A DNA stretch of 64,000 bases from Streptomyces regalis (lineage in GTDB: Bacteria; Actinomycetota; Actinomycetes; Streptomycetales; Streptomycetaceae): assembly GCF_001509475.1 (NCBI RefSeq), contig NZ_LLZG01000104.1:62001-126000 (forward strand). Reading direction: 5' to 3'. Position numbers and translations under genes: made by a program. The stretch's first letter is position 1; the number at the start of each line of letters is the position of its first letter. This document shows positions 36,457 to 45,567 of this stretch, piece by piece. The notes below the pieces were generated by a model. The model saw nothing but the letters and a program-made list of their open reading frames with translations, was not told the origin of the DNA and ran no database searches.

Positions 36457-36513
36457 TCAGTGGGCCGCCGGATGAGCGGTCCACCACCAGTTCTGGGTCG
36501 AGTGCGCGAACAT
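36457..36513 (-). CDS. trpL: trp operon leader peptide
   Basis: 18 codons on the minus strand: MFAHSTQNWWWTAHPAAH followed by TGA. Three Trp codons in a row (TGG TGG TGG) in the middle are the hallmark of a Trp-responsive attenuator peptide. The ATG lies at 36513. Too short for normal gene finding but supported by the following hairpin and by the downstream trpEG gene. Similar leaders are known in Streptomyces. Confidence 0.92.
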   Translation of the reverse strand: MFAHSTQNWWWTAHPAAH

Positions 36514-36609
36514 GCCAGGCACCCTACCCCATGTCCGGGTCGTGTACCCCGTGTCTCAATTGCTGGGCATGCGGCTGGACGCCCGACACGACCCCGTAAT
36601 GTTGAGGGC

Positions 36610-37962
36610 GTGACCGTGAACGCTAAGACCAGCGCGAGCGCTGGCAACACCTGGCGAGACCTGCCCGCGGCGCAGCAGCCCGAGTACCCCGACACCGAGG
36701 CTCTGCGCGCAGTGATCGCGGACCTCGAGTCGTATCCCCCGCTCGTCTTCGCGGGCGAGTGCGACCAGCTGCGCGCCCGGATGGCGGCCGTCGCCAAGGG
36801 AGAGGCGTTCCTCCTCCAGGGCGGCGACTGCGCCGAGGCCTTCGACGCGGTGTCCGCCGACCAGATCCGCAACAAGCTCAAGACCCTGCTCCAGATGGGC
36901 GCCGTGCTGACGTACGCCGCCTCGGTGCCCGTGGTGAAGGTCGGCCGCATCGCCGGCCAGTACTCCAAGCCGCGCTCCAAGCCGACCGAGACCCGCGACG
37001 GCGTGACCCTGCCGACCTACCGCGGCGACTCCGTCAACGGCTTCGACTTCACCGAGGAAGCCCGCATCCCGGACCCCGAGCGCCTGAAGCGGATGTACAA
37101 CGCGTCCGCCTCCACGCTCAACCTGGTGCGCGCCTTCACCACCGGTGGCTACGCCGACCTGCGCCAGGTGCACGCCTGGAACCAGGACTTCGTGAAGTCG
37201 TCCCCGTCGGGGCAGCGCTACGAGCAGCTGGCCCGCGAGATCGACAACGCGCTGAACTTCATGCACGCCTGCGGGGCCGACCCGGAGGAGTTCAAGACGG
37301 TCGAGTTCTACTCCTCGCACGAGGCGCTGCTGCTCGACTACGAGTCCGCGCTCACCCGCGTCGACTCGCGCACGGGCCGCCTGTACGACGTCTCCGCGCA
37401 CATGGTGTGGATCGGTGAGCGCACCCGGCAGCTGGACCACGGGCACATCGAGTTCGCCTCGAAGATCCGCAACCCGATCGGCGTCAAGCTCGGCCCGACC
37501 ACGACGGCCGAGGAGGCGCTGCAGTACATCGAGCGCCTGGACCCGGACCGTGAGCCGGGCCGGCTGACCTTCATCGTTCGCATGGGTGCCGACAAGGTCC
37601 GCGACAAGCTCCCCGAGCTGGTCGAGAAGGTCACCGCCTCCGGCGCGACCGTGGCCTGGGTGACCGACCCGATGCACGGCAACACCTTCGAGGCGGCCTC
37701 GGGCCACAAGACCCGCCGTTTCGACGACGTGCTCGACGAGGTCAAGGGCTTCTTCGAGGTCCACAAGGCCCTCGGCACCCACCCGGGCGGTATCCACGTG
37801 GAGCTGACCGGTGACGACGTCACCGAGTGCGTGGGCGGTGGCGACGAGATCTTCGTCGACGACCTGCACCAGCGCTACGAGACGGCCTGCGACCCGCGGC
37901 TCAACCGCAGCCAGTCGCTGGACCTGGCCTTCCTCGTCGCGGAGATGTACAGGGACCAGTAA
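36610..37962 (+). CDS. aroH: Class II DAHP synthase
   Basis: 450 residues. Class II (plant-like) 3-deoxy-D-arabino-heptulosonate 7-phosphate synthase: FAGECDQLRARMAAVAKGEAFLLQGGDCAEAF, VVKVGRIAGQYSKPRS, HGHIEFASKIRNPIGVKLGP, TDPMHGNTFEAASGHKTRRFDDV and GIHVELTGDDVTECVGGG. It condenses PEP and erythrose 4-phosphate, the first step towards aromatics, and is divergent from trpEG, which uses the product pathway. GTG at 36610; a second GTG at 36616 has better spacing from GAGGG. M. tuberculosis aroG (Rv2178c) is the counterpart. Confidence 0.96.
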   Translation: MTVNAKTSASAGNTWRDLPAAQQPEYPDTEALRAVIADLESYPPLVFAGECDQLRARMAAVAKGEAFLLQGGDCAEAFDAVSADQIRNKLKTLLQMGAVLTYAASVPVVKVGRIAGQYSKPRSKPTETRDGVTLPTYRGDSVNGFDFTEEARIPDPERLKRMYNASASTLNLVRAFTTGGYADLRQVHAWNQDFVKSSPSGQRYEQLAREIDNALNFMHACGADPEEFKTVEFYSSHEALLLDYESALTRVDSRTGRLYDVSAHMVWIGERTRQLDHGHIEFASKIRNPIGVKLGPTTTAEEALQYIERLDPDREPGRLTFIVRMGADKVRDKLPELVEKVTASGATVAWVTDPMHGNTFEAASGHKTRRFDDVLDEVKGFFEVHKALGTHPGGIHVELTGDDVTECVGGGDEIFVDDLHQRYETACDPRLNRSQSLDLAFLVAEMYRDQ

Positions 37963-37984
37963 CCGGTTCGGTTATTACCGGCGT

Positions 37985-38028
37985 GTGGGGTGGGGCGCGG
38001 ATCACATACGATCCGCGCCCCACCCCAC
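37985..38028 (+). terminator. Strong terminator after DAHP synthase
   Basis: A 19-pair perfect stem (GTGGGGTGGGGCGCGGATC / its complement) with loop ACATAC, followed by TTTTACGG: both the GC stem and a U tract are present, unusually complete for this genus. It ends the aroH transcript 22 bases past its stop. Confidence 0.92.
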
Positions 38029-38056
38029 TTTTACGGTTCCTGTGTGACGGGTAAGG

Positions 38057-38075
38057 TTAGGTTAGCCTCACCGAT
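38057..38075. promoter_or_regulatory. Iron box (DmdR/IdeR-type) before bfd
   Basis: TTAGGTTAGCCTCACCGAT matches 15 of 19 positions of the known DmdR1 iron box TTAGGTTAGGCTCACCTAA, ending 43 bases before the bfd start at 38119. Under iron-replete conditions a DtxR-family repressor would shut off the ferredoxin that helps release iron from bacterioferritin. Confidence 0.85.
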
Positions 38076-38118
38076 CAAGGGGATGGCACGACTTCGATCC
38101 CGGCGGGAGGTGGTCCGC

Positions 38119-38343
38119 GTGTACGTCTGCAGTTGCTTCGGTGTCACCGAGCAGCAGGTCAAGCAGCACGCGGAGGACGGCGCCTGCACGCCCCGCCAGA
38201 TAGCGTCCGCCTGCAAGGCGGGCACGGACTGCGGCTCGTGCGTACGTCGTATTCAGGCGATCCTGGGCCGGGGTGCGTGCCCGCGCCGTGAGCTGGCCGA
38301 CCATGGGCGGCCGGTGCTCACCGACCTGGCGGACGCGGCCTAG
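38119..38343 (+). CDS. bfd: Bacterioferritin-associated ferredoxin (Bfd-like)
   Basis: 74 residues from the GTG at 38119 (GGGAGGT upstream). CSC at residues 4-6 and CGSC about 33 residues on give the CxC-x31-33-CxxC pattern of the [2Fe-2S] BFD domain. It would reduce iron stored in bacterioferritin so it can leave the shell. An iron box lies upstream and the bfr gene follows convergently, 4 bases away from end to end. Longer upstream frames are probably leader. Confidence 0.9.
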   Translation: MYVCSCFGVTEQQVKQHAEDGACTPRQIASACKAGTDCGSCVRRIQAILGRGACPRRELADHGRPVLTDLADAA

Positions 38344-38347
38344 CTCG

Positions 38348-38824
38348 CTAGCTCGGCTGCTCGATCTGCTGCGCGATGTAAAGCGCCTCACCGAGCTTGT
38401 CGATGAGTTCCAGCTGCGTGTCCAGGTAGTCGATGTGGTGCTCCTCGTCCTCGAGGATCGACTCGAAGAGGTTTGCGGACGTGATGTCGCCCTTGGTGCG
38501 CATCACCTCGATACCGCGCTTGAGGCGGTCGATCGCCTCGACCTCGACCTGTCGGTCGGCCTGGAACATCTCGGTGACCGTCTGACCGACCCGTACGTGG
38601 AACAGGCGCTGGTAGTTGGGCAGGCCGTCCAGCATGAGAATGCGCTCGGTGATCTTGTCCGCGTGCTTCATCTCATCGATGGACTCTTCGCGCGTGTACT
38701 TGGCGAGCTTCGTCCAGCCCTTGTTGTCCTGGATCCGGTAATGCAGCCAGTACTGGTTGATCGCCGTCAGCTCGCCGGTCAGCTGCTCGTTCAAGAATTC
38801 GAGGACCTCGGGGTCGCCCTGCAT
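38348..38824 (-). CDS. bfr: Bacterioferritin
   Basis: 158 residues, the standard size. Ferroxidase ligands E18, E51, H54, E94, E127 and H130 all fall at canonical numbers, and M52 is the haem ligand. It stores iron as ferric mineral in a 24-mer. Start is the ATG at 38824 with AAGGAG upstream; the longer reading frame at the 5' end has no family support. Transcribed towards bfd. Its upstream gap has AT-rich sequence (TTAGTAAGTTAGGGCATGCTTAG) that may hold a control site, but it fits the iron box poorly. Confidence 0.96.
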   Translation of the reverse strand: MQGDPEVLEFLNEQLTGELTAINQYWLHYRIQDNKGWTKLAKYTREESIDEMKHADKITERILMLDGLPNYQRLFHVRVGQTVTEMFQADRQVEVEAIDRLKRGIEVMRTKGDITSANLFESILEDEEHHIDYLDTQLELIDKLGEALYIAQQIEQPS

Positions 38825-39000
38825 CGCAGAGGCTCCTTCCACGCGGGGGAACTGGCAGGTTGCGCCGCATGATTGCACCGGCAGAGAAGATCGTCCAGTA
38901 AGTCTTCACTTAGTAAGTTAGGGCATGCTTAGTCCGTTATGTGGCGAATTGGGGAGGGGTGTGGTCAGGTGCACTGCCCCAGGTCTGTCAGGATGGAGTC

Positions 39001-39633
39001 ATGGGTCAGCCGGTGGAGCGCGAAGGTGGAGCAGCAGCACACTCCGAGCTTCCGCCGGGACAGCGGGTGCAGCGTGGCTGGCCGGTCACGCACTACGGCC
39101 CGGTCCCTAAGTTTCGCCCCGAACGCTGGGAGTTCAGGGTGTTCGGCGCCACCGCCGACGGCGAGAAGCACTGCTGGACCCATGAGGAGTTCGCGGCCCT
39201 GCCGTACACGAGCGTCGTCGCCGATCTGCACTGCGTCACGAAGTTCAGCATGCTCGGTGCGGAGTGGGGCGGCATTCCGGCCCGGACGATCCTGGAGATC
39301 GCCCCTCCCGCACCTGCCGTCACTCATGTGATGGTGTGGGCGGAGTACGGCTTCAGCTCCAACCTCCGCCTCTCCGACTTCGCCTCCGAGCGCACGATCT
39401 TCGCCACCCACAAGGACGGCGAACTGCTCACGGCGGAGCACGGTTTCCCCCTCCGTCTGGTCGTCCCCCATCTGTACGCCTGGAAGGGGCCCAAGTGGGT
39501 CCGCGGCGTGGAGTACATGACCGCCGACCGCCGCGGCTTCTGGGAGGAGCGCGGCTACCACAACATCGGCGACCCCTGGAAGGAACAGCGGTACTCGTAC
39601 CAGGAGGAGCCCGGGGAGGGCCCCGAGCTCTGA
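39001..39633 (+). CDS. Sulfite oxidase-like molybdopterin oxidoreductase
   Basis: 210 residues from the ATG at 39001 (GGAG just upstream). Single oxidoreductase molybdopterin-binding domain: GWPVTHYGPVPKFRPERWEFRVFG, then the cysteine ligand in VADLHCVTKFSML, PHLYAWKGPKWVRGVEYM and GFWEERGYHNIGDPW. This matches the small YedY/MsrP-like soluble family. No Tat signal is visible, so it is likely cytoplasmic. Redox partner and substrate unknown. Its end is 34 bases from the convergent DUF4396 gene. Confidence 0.88.
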   Translation: MGQPVEREGGAAAHSELPPGQRVQRGWPVTHYGPVPKFRPERWEFRVFGATADGEKHCWTHEEFAALPYTSVVADLHCVTKFSMLGAEWGGIPARTILEIAPPAPAVTHVMVWAEYGFSSNLRLSDFASERTIFATHKDGELLTAEHGFPLRLVVPHLYAWKGPKWVRGVEYMTADRRGFWEERGYHNIGDPWKEQRYSYQEEPGEGPEL

Positions 39634-39667
39634 CTCCCGGTCTCTTTCCCGGTTCTTTCGCCGGCTG

Positions 39668-40171
39668 TCAGTGGTGGTGCTGGTGCACCACCGCGTGGCC
39701 CTTGCCGCGGCCGATCATCCACTTGTTGACCGGGGTCGTCAGGACGAAGGCGACGGCGAGCGCGATCGCCAGCACCCACCAGAACAGCGGGTCGGCGAGT
39801 TCGGCATCCATGGCGCCCGGCCACAGCACGATCACGCCGTTGTCGACCAGTTCCATCACGGCGATGGAGAGGGTGTCGGCGGCCAGGGCCACCTTGATCG
39901 CGGCACGGAGGCCGAGCCCCGCCTTCAGGACTCCGCGCAGCGTGAGCGCGTAACCGAAGAAGAAGGCCAGGACGATCGCCAGGATCAGAGTCGGTACGCT
40001 GCTCCAGCCGAGCGCGGTGCCGATCACCATGCCGAGGACCTCGCCGATGGCACAGCCGGTGAGGCAGTGCAGGGTGGCCTGGACGGCCATGGCCCACGTG
40101 CTGGTGGCGGCCGCCTCGCCGGGGTGGTGAGCGTGTGCCGCGTGTGCTTCGTGCTGCATGAGATCCCCCAA
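39668..40171 (-). CDS. His-rich DUF4396 membrane protein, CsoR-site controlled
   Basis: 167 residues. His-rich N-terminus (MQHEAHAAHAHH) and C-terminus (HAVVHQHHH) flank four membrane helices; the core TLHCLTGCAIGEVLGMVIG and LVDNGVIVLWPG matches the DUF4396 family. The start is ATG at 40171, with another at 40159. Thirty-six bases upstream is a clear ATACCCC-CCA-GGGGTAT site, as used by copper sensor CsoR. Together these suggest copper handling; the family has no proven function that I know of. Confidence 0.85.
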   Translation of the reverse strand: MGDLMQHEAHAAHAHHPGEAAATSTWAMAVQATLHCLTGCAIGEVLGMVIGTALGWSSVPTLILAIVLAFFFGYALTLRGVLKAGLGLRAAIKVALAADTLSIAVMELVDNGVIVLWPGAMDAELADPLFWWVLAIALAVAFVLTTPVNKWMIGRGKGHAVVHQHHH

Positions 40172-40207
40172 TGCCAGGTCACGGTTCCTACATCGAGCAA
40201 GAACCGC

Positions 40208-40224
40208 ATACCCCCCAGGGGTAT
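40208..40224. promoter_or_regulatory. CsoR-type copper operator
   Basis: ATACCCC-CCA-GGGGTAT is a perfect palindrome that fits the CsoR consensus TATACCCC-NNN-GGGGTATA and resembles copper operators of Streptomyces copZ/copA. It lies upstream of the minus-strand DUF4396 gene, and just past the end of the endonuclease IV gene. The cognate repressor is not in this window. Confidence 0.82.
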
Positions 40225-40235
40225 TCCCTATCGCG

Positions 40236-41129
40236 CTATGCGTCCCGAAGTTTTTTCAGCCGCTCCACGTCCGCCGCGTGCCCTTCCTTCCCGCCCGGCG
40301 TCTCGATGATCAGCGGGACGCCCGCCGTGGCCGGGTGCGTCATCAGCGCCCGGAACGGGTCCTCGCCGATGTGACCTGCGCCGATGTTCTCGTGCCGGTC
40401 CTTGTGCGCGCCGACGACGTCCTTGGAGTCATTGGCGTGGATCAGCTTCAGGCGGCCCTCGCCGACCGTGTCCACCAGCAGGTCGAGCGTCTGGTGCATG
40501 CCGGACGGGCCGGTCAGGTCATGGCCGGCGGCGAAGATGTGGCAGGTGTCCAGGCACACGCCCAGCTTCGGATGGGCGTCCAGCGCCTCGAAGTACGGCC
40601 CGAAGTCCCAGGTCCGAGAGCACAGGGAGGCGCCCTGACCGGCGGTGGACTCCAGGAGCAGATACGGGTCGTCGTCGTGGGTCAGCTCGTCGAGCAGCGG
40701 CAGCAAGTGCTCCCGTACCTGCTTCAGGGCCACCGACCGCTCCCGGCCGCCGGTCGCGCTGCCCGTGTGCACGACCACGCCCAGCGCCCCGATCTCCCGC
40801 CCGCGCCGCAGCGAGTGCCGCAGTGACTCCACCGACTTCTCGACCGTGGCCTCGGTGTGCGAGCCGAAGTTGATCAGATACGGCGCATGCACATACGCCG
40901 GGATCGACTCGGCCTCGCACACCGCGCGGAACTCCTCGTCCTGCCGCGGATTCCCGGCGGGCGTGGCCCAGCCACGCGGGTTGGCGACGAAGACCTGGAC
41001 CGTCTCGGCCTTGAGGTCGTGGGCGTAGGTGAGCCCGACGGAGTGGAGACCGCCGGCCACGGGGACGTGGCCGCCGATGGGGTTGCGGGAGGGGCCCGAG
41101 AGGGCGGTGCCGGACTGCTGACTTCTCAC
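40236..41129 (-). CDS. nfo: Deoxyribonuclease IV / AP endonuclease (Nfo)
   Basis: 297 residues. TIM-barrel AP endonuclease with GGHVPVAGGLHSVGLTYAHDLKAETVQVFVANPRGW, YVHAPYLINFGSHTEATVEKS, LLLESTAGQGASLCSRTWD, VCLDTCHIFAAGHDL, LIHANDSKDVVGAHKDRHENIGAGHIG and a final IIETPGGKEGHAADVERL; His, Glu and Asp residues for three zinc ions are all there. It cleaves 5' of abasic sites in DNA repair. Start GTG at 41129, shortly after the end of the PASTA kinase gene (35 bases), so these two may be in one transcript. Confidence 0.93.
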   Translation of the reverse strand: MRSQQSGTALSGPSRNPIGGHVPVAGGLHSVGLTYAHDLKAETVQVFVANPRGWATPAGNPRQDEEFRAVCEAESIPAYVHAPYLINFGSHTEATVEKSVESLRHSLRRGREIGALGVVVHTGSATGGRERSVALKQVREHLLPLLDELTHDDDPYLLLESTAGQGASLCSRTWDFGPYFEALDAHPKLGVCLDTCHIFAAGHDLTGPSGMHQTLDLLVDTVGEGRLKLIHANDSKDVVGAHKDRHENIGAGHIGEDPFRALMTHPATAGVPLIIETPGGKEGHAADVERLKKLRDA

Positions 41130-41163
41130 CTGTTCAGGGTGTCATGCTGCCCGGCCCAGCCCC

Positions 41164-43101
41164 TCACCGGATGGTGATCGTGATCGTCGACCCCTTCGGC
41201 GCCGTGTCCCCGCCCTTCACGGACTGCTTCTTGACCGTGTCGCCGAACAGCCCGAGCAGGCCGCGGTCCTCGTCGACCTCGAAGCCGGCGGCCTCCAGCT
41301 CGGCCCTGGCGTCGTCGACGCTGTCACCGGTCACGTCCGGGACCTCGATCATCTCGGGGCCCTTGGACAGCGTCAGCGTCACCGTGTCGCCCTCGGCGGC
41401 CTGCCTGCCTTCGGTCGGCGACTGCTGGGCGACCTGGCCCGCGTCGAAGTCGGAGTTGACCCGCGCGGCGGCGACCTTCACCTTCAGGCCGGCCTCGGCG
41501 AGGTCGGCCTTCGCGTCGGCCAGGCTCTTGCCGGTGACGTCCGGGACGTCCACCGGGCTGCCCTTGCTGACGGTGAGCGCGACCGCGGAGCCGGAGCGGA
41601 CCTTGGTGCCGGTCGCGGGGTCCACGGAGATCACGGAGCCCCTGGTGACGTCGTCGCTGAACTCCCGGGTCACCATGCCCGGTTCGAGTCCGCTCTCCTT
41701 GAGTTCGCTCTTCGCCTTGGCCAGCGGGTATCCCTGGAGGTCGGGCACCTTCACGGTCTCCGGTCCGGCCGAGATGACCAGGTTCACGGAGTCGTTGTGC
41801 CGGATGCGGGCGCCCGTCTCTGGGTCCGTGCTGATCACGGTGCCGCGCTCGACGGTGTCGCTGTAGGCGCGCTCCACCTTGCCGAGCTCCAGCCCGGCCT
41901 CCTCCAGCCGGGCCGTGGCCTGCGCCTGGGTCTTGGACAGCAGCGACGGGACCTTGGTGAACTGGCCGGAGTTGATGTACCAGATGCCGACACCGAGGCC
42001 GAGGGCCAGCAGGACGGCGGCGACGATGACGAGCGGGCCGCGCGGCGCACGCGGGGTCCGTGACCGGTGCCCGGGCGGCGGGGGCGGCGGGGTCTCCAGC
42101 CGGCTGGTCCGGTGAAAGACGGCCTCGGGCTCGTCCTCGTTCACGGGCAGTGGCCGCTGGATCGTCAGCGCGCGCGGGATCACGCTCGTACGGTCGTCGG
42201 CGTGGGTGCGCTCAGCCGCGAGCGCCTGCGGCGGAACCGCGTCCAGCTGGTCCGCGCTCAGTGCGGCTCGTGTCTCCCGCGCCTGCGCGAGCAGCGCCAC
42301 GGCGTCGTACGGACGGATGTCCGGGGTGCGCGCGGTGGCCGACGCGACCAGCTCGTCGAGCCCGTACGCCAGCCCCGGCACGATAGCCGAGGGCGGCGGG
42401 ACGTCCTCGTGCAGGTGCTTGTAGAGCACCACCGCGGGGGAGTCCCCGTCGTGCGGCTTGTCGCCGGTGAGCATCTCGTAGAGGACGACACCGCACGCGT
42501 ACACGTCGACGCGGGCGTCGGCGGCACCGGGCTGCTCGATCTGCTCGGGCGCGAGATAGGAGACGGTGCCGAGCACGGCGCCGGTGGTGCTGGTCACGGT
42601 GTCCACGGACCGCACGAGCCCGAAGTCGGCGACCTTGACCCGCCCGTCGTCCCCTATCAGGACGTTCTCGGGCTTCATGTCCCGGTGCACGAACCCGGCG
42701 CGGTGCGCGGCGCCGAGCGCGGCGAGCACCGGCTCCAGGATGTCGAGGGCGGCCCGGGGCTGGAGCGCCCCGCGCTCGCGCAGGACGTCGCGCAGCGTGC
42801 AGCCCGCGACGTACTCCATGGCGAGATAGACGTACGACCCGTCGGTGCCCTGGTCGAAGACCTGCACCACATTGGGGTGCGCGAGCCGGGCGACGGACTT
42901 CGCCTCACGGATGAACCGCTCGACGAACACCCCGTCCACCGCCAGTGCGGGATGCATCACCTTGAGCGCGAGCACGCGGTCGAGGCGGGTGTCCAGGGCC
43001 CGGTAGACCGTGGCCATCCCGCCGACGGCGATCCGCGCGTCGACGCGATACCGGCCGTCGAGCACCTGCCCGACCAGAGGGTCCTGAAGGGTCGTATCCA
43101 C
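41164..43101 (-). CDS. Serine/threonine kinase with four PASTA domains (PknB/PknL type)
   Basis: 645 residues from the GTG at 43101. Kinase domain 16-285 with GGMATVYRA, K47, HRDMKPENVLI (D141), VADFGLV (D159) and YLAPEQ; a proline- and arginine-rich linker; one membrane helix at about 366-388; then four PASTA repeats outside the membrane (KVPSLLSKTQAQA, KVPDLQGYPLAKA, DVPDVTGKSLADA, EVPDVTGDSVDDA). PASTA domains bind muropeptides or lipid II, and the kinase controls wall growth. An Rv2175c-like protein is encoded 4 kb upstream, as next to M. tuberculosis pknL. Confidence 0.93.
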   Translation of the reverse strand: MDTTLQDPLVGQVLDGRYRVDARIAVGGMATVYRALDTRLDRVLALKVMHPALAVDGVFVERFIREAKSVARLAHPNVVQVFDQGTDGSYVYLAMEYVAGCTLRDVLRERGALQPRAALDILEPVLAALGAAHRAGFVHRDMKPENVLIGDDGRVKVADFGLVRSVDTVTSTTGAVLGTVSYLAPEQIEQPGAADARVDVYACGVVLYEMLTGDKPHDGDSPAVVLYKHLHEDVPPPSAIVPGLAYGLDELVASATARTPDIRPYDAVALLAQARETRAALSADQLDAVPPQALAAERTHADDRTSVIPRALTIQRPLPVNEDEPEAVFHRTSRLETPPPPPPGHRSRTPRAPRGPLVIVAAVLLALGLGVGIWYINSGQFTKVPSLLSKTQAQATARLEEAGLELGKVERAYSDTVERGTVISTDPETGARIRHNDSVNLVISAGPETVKVPDLQGYPLAKAKSELKESGLEPGMVTREFSDDVTRGSVISVDPATGTKVRSGSAVALTVSKGSPVDVPDVTGKSLADAKADLAEAGLKVKVAAARVNSDFDAGQVAQQSPTEGRQAAEGDTVTLTLSKGPEMIEVPDVTGDSVDDARAELEAAGFEVDEDRGLLGLFGDTVKKQSVKGGDTAPKGSTITITIR

Positions 43102-43220
43102 GCAGGTGAGTGTACGAGCCGACACTGACACGCCTGCCGGTTCCGCCGGGATCGAGCCGGGACTGCAGCCGAGCTGTGACGGACGACTCATCGGTCGATG
43201 GTCTTTCATCGAACGTGCGT

Positions 43221-44018
<798 letters not shown>

Positions 44019-44243
44019 TCAGCCTCCTTGGACGGCGGTGAGGACCTCGACGCGGTCCCCCTCGGAGAGGGACGTCGACGACCACTGCGCGCGCGGTACG
44101 ACGGTTTCGTTGAGGGCGGCGGCCACTCCGGAGGGCGCCGCGGTGAGGGACTGCACGAGCGTGTCGAGAGCCGTGCCCGGCTCGATCTGCCGACGGTCGC
44201 CGTTGACCGAGATGGTGACCGGGGTGTTCACCGAGGTGTTCAT
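44019..44243 (-). CDS. thiS: Sulfur carrier protein ThiS
   Basis: 74 residues, ubiquitin-like. NGDRRQIEPGTALDTLV at the start and the Gly-Gly C-terminus (LTAVQGG) that is adenylated and thiocarboxylated. It gives sulfur to ThiG for the thiazole ring. The start overlaps the stop of thiO (ATGA) and its end is close to thiG, so the three are translated together. No ThiF is seen in the window. Confidence 0.95.
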   Translation of the reverse strand: MNTSVNTPVTISVNGDRRQIEPGTALDTLVQSLTAAPSGVAAALNETVVPRAQWSSTSLSEGDRVEVLTAVQGG

Positions 44244-45406
44244 GCGGGCTGCTCCGTGAGTGCGGCGGCGCTGAAGCGTTTGGGCGTGAACGGCCGGGCC
44301 TCGTCCGGGAGTTCACCGGTGGTCAGGGCGTGCGCCATGGCGTCGCCGGTGACCGGCGTGAGCAGCACGCCGTTGCGGTAGTGCCCGGTGGCCAGCAGCA
44401 GCCCGTCCAGCTCGGTCGGGCCGAGCAGCGGCGCGTTGTCGGGGGAGCCCGGGCGCAGACCGGCCCGCGTCTCCGTGAGCGGCAGTTCGGTGATGCCCGG
44501 CACCAACTCGTGGGCGTCGCGCAGCAGCTCGTACACGCCGCCCGCGGTCACCGTCGTGTCCCAGCCCAGCTCCTCGCTCGTCGCCCCGACGACCAGCTCC
44601 CCGCTCTCGCGCGGCACCAGATACACCTGGCTGCCGCGCACCACGGCCCGCACGGTCCGGCTCAGGAACGGCGCGTACCGCTTCGGCACGGTCAGCCGCA
44701 GCACCTGCCCCTTCACGGGGCGCACGGGCGGCAGTACGTGGTCCGGGACTCCGGTCAGTCGCCCGCTGAGGCTGCCGGCCGCGAGGACGACCTGGCCCGC
44801 GCCCAGCTCGGTGCCGTTCGCCGTGGTGACACCGGCGGCCCGGTCCCGTACGACGTCGAAGCGCTCGGCCCACGTCCGGTGGAAGACCACACCGGCCCGC
44901 TCGCACGCGGCCACCAGTGCCCCGGCCAGCCGCCGCGGATCGATCTGGTGGTCGCCGTCCACGCGCAGCCCCCCGCGCACGCCCGGCGCGAGCATCGGCT
45001 CCAGGCGCCGGCACTCCCGCCCCGACAGCCACTCGGAGTCCAGCCCGGACCGGCGCTGCAGGGCGTGCAGTTCGCGCAGATGGGCGCGGTCGTCGGAGTC
45101 CAGCGCGACCGCGAGCGTGCCGCACCGGCGGTAGCCGAGGTCATGGCCGGTGAGGTCGGTCAGCTCGGCCGCGAAGTCCGGGTAACGGCGGGCCGAGGCG
45201 AGATTCAGGCCCAGCAGGGTCTGCTCGCCGTAGTGCAGTTCCGTGACGGCGGCCAGCATGCCGGCCGCCACCTGGGCGGCGCCGCCGCCCGGCTCGGGGT
45301 CCACGACGGCCGTGGTGAACCCGCGCTGCGCGGCCCGCCACGCCGTGACCAGGCCGATGATTCCGCCCCCGATGACAAGGACGTCTGACGTTCGCGTACG
45401 CGACAT
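44240..45406 (-). CDS. thiO: Glycine oxidase ThiO
   Basis: 388 residues. FAD-binding DVLVIGGGIIGLVTAWRAAQRGF at the N-terminus; GGLRVDGDHQIDPRRLAGALVAACERAGV and the late LLATGHYRNGVLLTPVTGDAMAHALTTGE are typical of ThiO. It oxidises glycine to dehydroglycine with O2, used by ThiG. In other bacteria ThiH does this anaerobically; having ThiO fits an aerobe. Directly after the TPP riboswitch and overlapping thiS by four bases. Confidence 0.95.
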   Translation of the reverse strand: MSRTRTSDVLVIGGGIIGLVTAWRAAQRGFTTAVVDPEPGGGAAQVAAGMLAAVTELHYGEQTLLGLNLASARRYPDFAAELTDLTGHDLGYRRCGTLAVALDSDDRAHLRELHALQRRSGLDSEWLSGRECRRLEPMLAPGVRGGLRVDGDHQIDPRRLAGALVAACERAGVVFHRTWAERFDVVRDRAAGVTTANGTELGAGQVVLAAGSLSGRLTGVPDHVLPPVRPVKGQVLRLTVPKRYAPFLSRTVRAVVRGSQVYLVPRESGELVVGATSEELGWDTTVTAGGVYELLRDAHELVPGITELPLTETRAGLRPGSPDNAPLLGPTELDGLLLATGHYRNGVLLTPVTGDAMAHALTTGELPDEARPFTPKRFSAAALTEQPA

Positions 45407-45420
45407 GGGCGTCCAGCCCC

Positions 45421-45503
45421 TCCCTTCGCCGGCATGACCCGGATCAGGTTCGTACGGTCGGAGGCCGCCAGCCTCCCTCTCAGCCCGGTGCGTCCGGGCT
45501 CCC
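45421..45503 (-). promoter_or_regulatory. TPP riboswitch (THI element)
   Basis: On the minus strand: GGGAGCCCGGACGCACCGGG, then CTGAGAGGGAGG, and later ACCTGATCCGGGTCATGCCG followed by GCGAAGGGA. These are the conserved P2/P3 and P4/P5 parts of the thi-box. It lies 15 bases before the thiO start, so it probably blocks translation when TPP is bound, and so controls thiO-thiS-thiG. Confidence 0.95.
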
Positions 45504-45567
45504 GCGAGTGCTCTACGTTGGCCACCCTAGCCCGCCGCCACATGTCTCAGTAAGGGAGCCCGCGCCC

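Noticed and set aside
34579..36609. In-frame upstream extension of the DAHP synthase frame over trpEG
   Set aside because: It runs antisense to trpEG through its leader, with no family likeness; known DAHP synthases start near TVNAKTSAS.
38825..39000. Iron box in front of bfr
   Set aside because: TTAGTAAGTTAGGGCATGCTTAG has repeated TTAG elements but does not align with the 19-base consensus well enough.
40236..40826. Plus-strand frames over the endonuclease IV gene
   Set aside because: Antisense shadows of a gene with full metal-ligand motifs.
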